This document shows, piece after piece, positions 61,758 to 64,000 of a stretch of DNA of 64,000 nt. The stretch lies in the NCBI GenBank assembly GCA_028532985.1, contig JANCIK010000009.1, positions 1,240,001-1,304,000 on the forward strand. Reading direction: 5' to 3'. Made by a program: the position numbers and the translations under genes. The stretch is from Stropharia rugosoannulata. Lineage: Eukaryota > Basidiomycota > Agaricomycetes > Agaricales > Strophariaceae. Below the pieces are notes generated by a model that was not told the DNA's origin, did not search any database, and saw only the letters and a list, made by a program, of their open reading frames with translations. Every line of letters starts with the position of its first letter. Within the stretch, counting starts at the first letter, position 1.

Positions 61758-62375
61758 CTACCCAGAATTAGGAATAAGAATCCAAAATGCGCGTAGGTCA
61801 TTCGTGGTAAAATTAGACGAAAAGTTAATCTGCGACCCCACAGCCACAGTGGTTGGAAACCAGAGCGTCCCGGGGTTTGCACTTGCATCGCCGATGCTAT
61901 ATGCAGAATGCATTTTTAGCGGTGTGTGTCATGGGTACATACATGCTGACTTACATGAAGCCAGACGAGTTGCCGGAGAAATTAAAGACAAAGGTGTCGA
62001 ACACCTCGCACGCGATGACAGGTGCACTCCCCGACGTGGGCCCAAGTTCTTGGTTCGGTGGACCACTAGAGGGAAATACGTTCATACTAACAGAGTTGAA
62101 GTTCGTCAAGCTGAACTACACGCAGAAGAGATCAATACCATACTAATAGTAAGACTGAGGGAAACTTCATATGCACTCACTATCTGACTTCCGGATGTAG
62201 AGTTCAATGGCTCCAGAGTTACGGGGGTGTTTATACCATTAAAGGTGACGGCAAGTTCCTGGCCCGTACCGCTTAGGACCCTACTAACGATGTTGTACAG
62301 TCCAGGAGGGGGAAGAGCTCTGACTGCTGTGATAACTGCGAATGAGAAGAAGAGGGAAGTTGCTAAATTGTACAT
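61758..62375 (-). CDS. Small secreted protein, ricin B-like/beta-trefoil type
   Basis: Three exons (62375-62181, 62115-61955, 61896-61758) join in frame to 164 residues. The first about 20 residues (MYNLATSLFFSFAVITAVRA) form a signal peptide. The mature protein begins LPPPGLYNIVSRVLSGTGQELAVTFNG, resembling the opening strand pattern of basidiomycete ricin B-like or beta-trefoil small secreted proteins. It continues NTPVTLEPLNSTSGSQI, FSLTNFNSVSMNVFPSSG and FVFNFSGNSSGFIIGDASANPGTLWFP, and ends LRAFWILIPNSG. Several NxS/T sequons suggest N-glycosylation. Few cysteines are present. The canonical QxW repeats of ricin lectins are not clear, so carbohydrate binding is unproven. Length fits the small secreted protein class. 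The fold assignment is tentative, but coding status is well supported by matching splice phases. Confidence 0.75.
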
Positions 62376-63120
62376 TATTGGTCAGATACTAAAAGTGCAC
62401 CTACCTCTGGAGAATTTATACTGAATCTAGACGTTCTCATGTCATTTCTACCCCTGGAAGTGGAAGTGCATCGTGCCGTGGTGACGTGAGTTGCAAATTC
62501 AATGGAAGTCAAAAACATGATGGCAAATTAGCAGTAGGTTTCTTTATTCTCCCGGGCAAAGTCTGTCTTGAGAGAATAGCTGTCTCTGGAGAAGCTACGA
62601 GGTGCGCGACGCCCGTGGGTACACAGTCTGGTCAAAGATTCTGACAGGCTTCCATCTGCCCTGCCTGCGTGTCTGTATTCGTCCAGCACCGTGGTGTTTG
62701 TCCCTTCAAGGCACAAAGATATGTTCAGATGGAAGTAGGCACATTGACCGTGGGCGTACGGGTTTACAAGAAAGAGTCTACTACAGCTTCAGTGCCTATA
62801 CACTCGCTCATGCTACAGGAAAGTCGTGTAAATGAACATGTAGTTATGGAGAAACGTTGCCAATACTTTGCAAATACTACTTTCTAAAATTAGCAGTTGA
62901 TAAGATAAGATGACCACAGGAGAGACAAATACGCGCACAGACCACTCAACTTCGAACGAACGCTGATGCCGAACCAACTGAGCCACGTCCAACGACATAG
63001 CCCTCTGAAAAGCTCTGTCAGTCGGTTGGTGCCGTTCAGCAGAGGTTGTCGAGTCTCCCTTGATTGAACATTGGAGCTTGAACCCCGACATATCCATCAT
63101 TGGCTACCTCGTTCAGCGGA
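62376..63120. other. Divergent intergenic region between the secreted-protein and WD40 genes
   Basis: About 745 bp upstream of both flanking genes. It contains the second copy of the diverged direct repeat. A tRNA A-box-like string on the minus strand near 62985 was examined and not accepted as a tRNA. No clear TATA element is visible. Confidence 0.45.
62703..62845 (+). repeat. Diverged direct repeat, copy B
   Basis: This is the counterpart of 61156-61310, about 1,547 bp further right, located 330-470 bp upstream of the start codon of the minus-strand secreted-protein gene. It might include promoter sequence shared by a former second copy of that gene. Confidence 0.55.
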
Positions 63121-64000
63121 ATGTCACAGTTTGCAAATAACCCGTATGACCTATACACTGGGATCCTGCAACCTCAACGCGACGGAATGCGGCGGCAAAG
63201 TCTGACCAGAGCAATACTGGACAACGCATATGGATTCCCTTACTCCAGGTGAGCGTTTGCTTCGAAGTAGCCACAGTAGCTGTCATCAGCACGCTGGGCT
63301 ACTCCTGCATAAGTATCCCATTTGGCCTGCCGGTGAACAGCGACACACTCCTAGTGTCATCATATATCATAACTAAGCTACGATTGTTCCCAATACTAGA
63401 AAACTCGAAGGACACGATTCATGTATAAACGCGCTAGCTTTCTCCTCCAAGGGCGGGCGCTTCCTGGCTAGCGGCGGAGACGGTGCGTGCACCACCTATA
63501 CCACACTCGTACAACTGGTCTCTTCAACACAACTTCTATGGCGCAAACAGACCTCCGCATTTTCCTGTGGGACTTCTACCAGGACGACGTGACCAAACCG
63601 GCACATACCCTCACCGGTCCCAATGTCGTGCAACTGCTTGCATAGTGCCATTATACTCCTTTTGACCTCGTAACTCCATTTCTTAGGAAAACATATTCTG
63701 TCTGAGCTTCTCACCGTCGAATCGCTACGTCATCGCGTGAGTCGACACACTAAGTATTAGCCATCGCAATATGCTGATCTAATATCATCATTCGGATAGT
63801 GGCGGCATATGTCAAACGGTCTACAAGTACGATATAGGCTCCCTTGGAACCCCGTTGGCGTCCGTAAAGCATCACGCAACCCCAGAGAATGAGGACTTTG
63901 CCCATGACGCGAGTTTCCAAGGGCATTTATCTCCTATTTCAAGCAGCTAGTAATACGTTCTTCTGCAGAGCACCATCCGCGCTCTCAGCTTCCACCCGTT
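63121..64000 (+). CDS. WD40-repeat protein, 5' part (truncated by the window)
   Basis: Exons read MSQFANNPYDLYTGILQPQ...LTRAILDNAYGFPYSR, then KLEGHDSCINALAFSSKGGRFLASGGDD, LRIFLWDFYQDDVTKPAHTLTGPN, ENIFCLSFSPSNRYVIA, GGICQTVYKYDIGSLGTPLASVKHHATPENEDFAHDASFQG and STIRALSFHPV, where the window ends. GH...INALAFS...FLASGGDD..I.LWD is a standard WD40 blade. The second blade (NIFCLSFSPSNRYVIAGG) resembles DDB1-CUL4-associated factors such as DCAF5/DCAF6, which recruit substrates to CRL4 ubiquitin ligases. That link is an inference from short sequence. Introns are phase-consistent. The start ATG at 63121 follows CGGA and opens directly into the conserved N-terminus. The 3' part lies outside the window. 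Confidence 0.85.

Noticed and set aside
62960..63000. tRNA-like A box (TGGCTCAGTTGG) and a TTCGAA B-box-like string on the minus strand
   Set aside because: The two elements are only about 20 nt apart, too close for an anticodon arm, and no acceptor stem can be paired.

Overview
The window is nuclear DNA of a filamentous basidiomycete, most likely a wood- or litter-decaying agaricomycete. The evidence is many short GT-AG introns (about 45-80 nt), CT-rich tracts before start codons, and gene content: two membrane-anchored copper-radical (glyoxal) oxidases, low-molecular-weight thioredoxin reductase, mitofusin Fzo1, V-ATPase subunit c, an Mcm1-type MADS-box factor and a large EVTPWE-repeat protein next to a methyltransferase. 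Exon limits below come from reading splice signals by eye, not from transcripts.

Layout. 1-5509: no convincing gene. 5510-11401: tandem pair of glyoxal oxidase genes (+). 11916-13638: 2-oxoglutarate/Fe(II) dioxygenase (+). 15589-17003: short-chain dehydrogenase (+). 17919-19266: thioredoxin reductase (+). 20801-22498: Ser/Thr protein kinase (-), divergent from FZO1 (23088-25763, +). 26320 to about 27361: V-ATPase proteolipid subunit (+). 28494-29964: NAD(P)-binding NmrA/epimerase-like protein (+), followed by a decayed paralogue at 30375-30990. 30991-35133: gene-poor. 35134-36419: MADS-box regulator (+). 36420-41788: gene-poor. 41795-47770: intact DNA transposon. 47777-50741: gene-poor. 50742-55527 and 56219-59473: methyltransferase and nine-repeat EVTPWE protein, both (-), possibly one transcription unit. 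61758-62375: small secreted protein (-). 63121 to the window end: WD40 protein (+), truncated.

The most notable object is the 5,976-bp transposon. It has 545-bp terminal inverted repeats that I read as identical, a perfect 6-bp target duplication TACGTG, an intron-containing DDE integrase-type transposase with a visible D-D-E triad, and a second intact intron-containing gene that reads as an alpha-type (MHCK/EF2K-like) protein kinase with two N-terminal CxxC...CxxC modules. A transposon carrying an apparently functional alpha-kinase as cargo is the best candidate here for an undescribed system.

A second theme is very small internal exons at functionally critical places: 7 nt finishing the iron-binding HxD of the dioxygenase, 13 nt in V-ATPase subunit c, 14 nt in the MADS domain and 17 nt in the SAM-binding loop of the methyltransferase. 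Automated gene callers would probably miss these.
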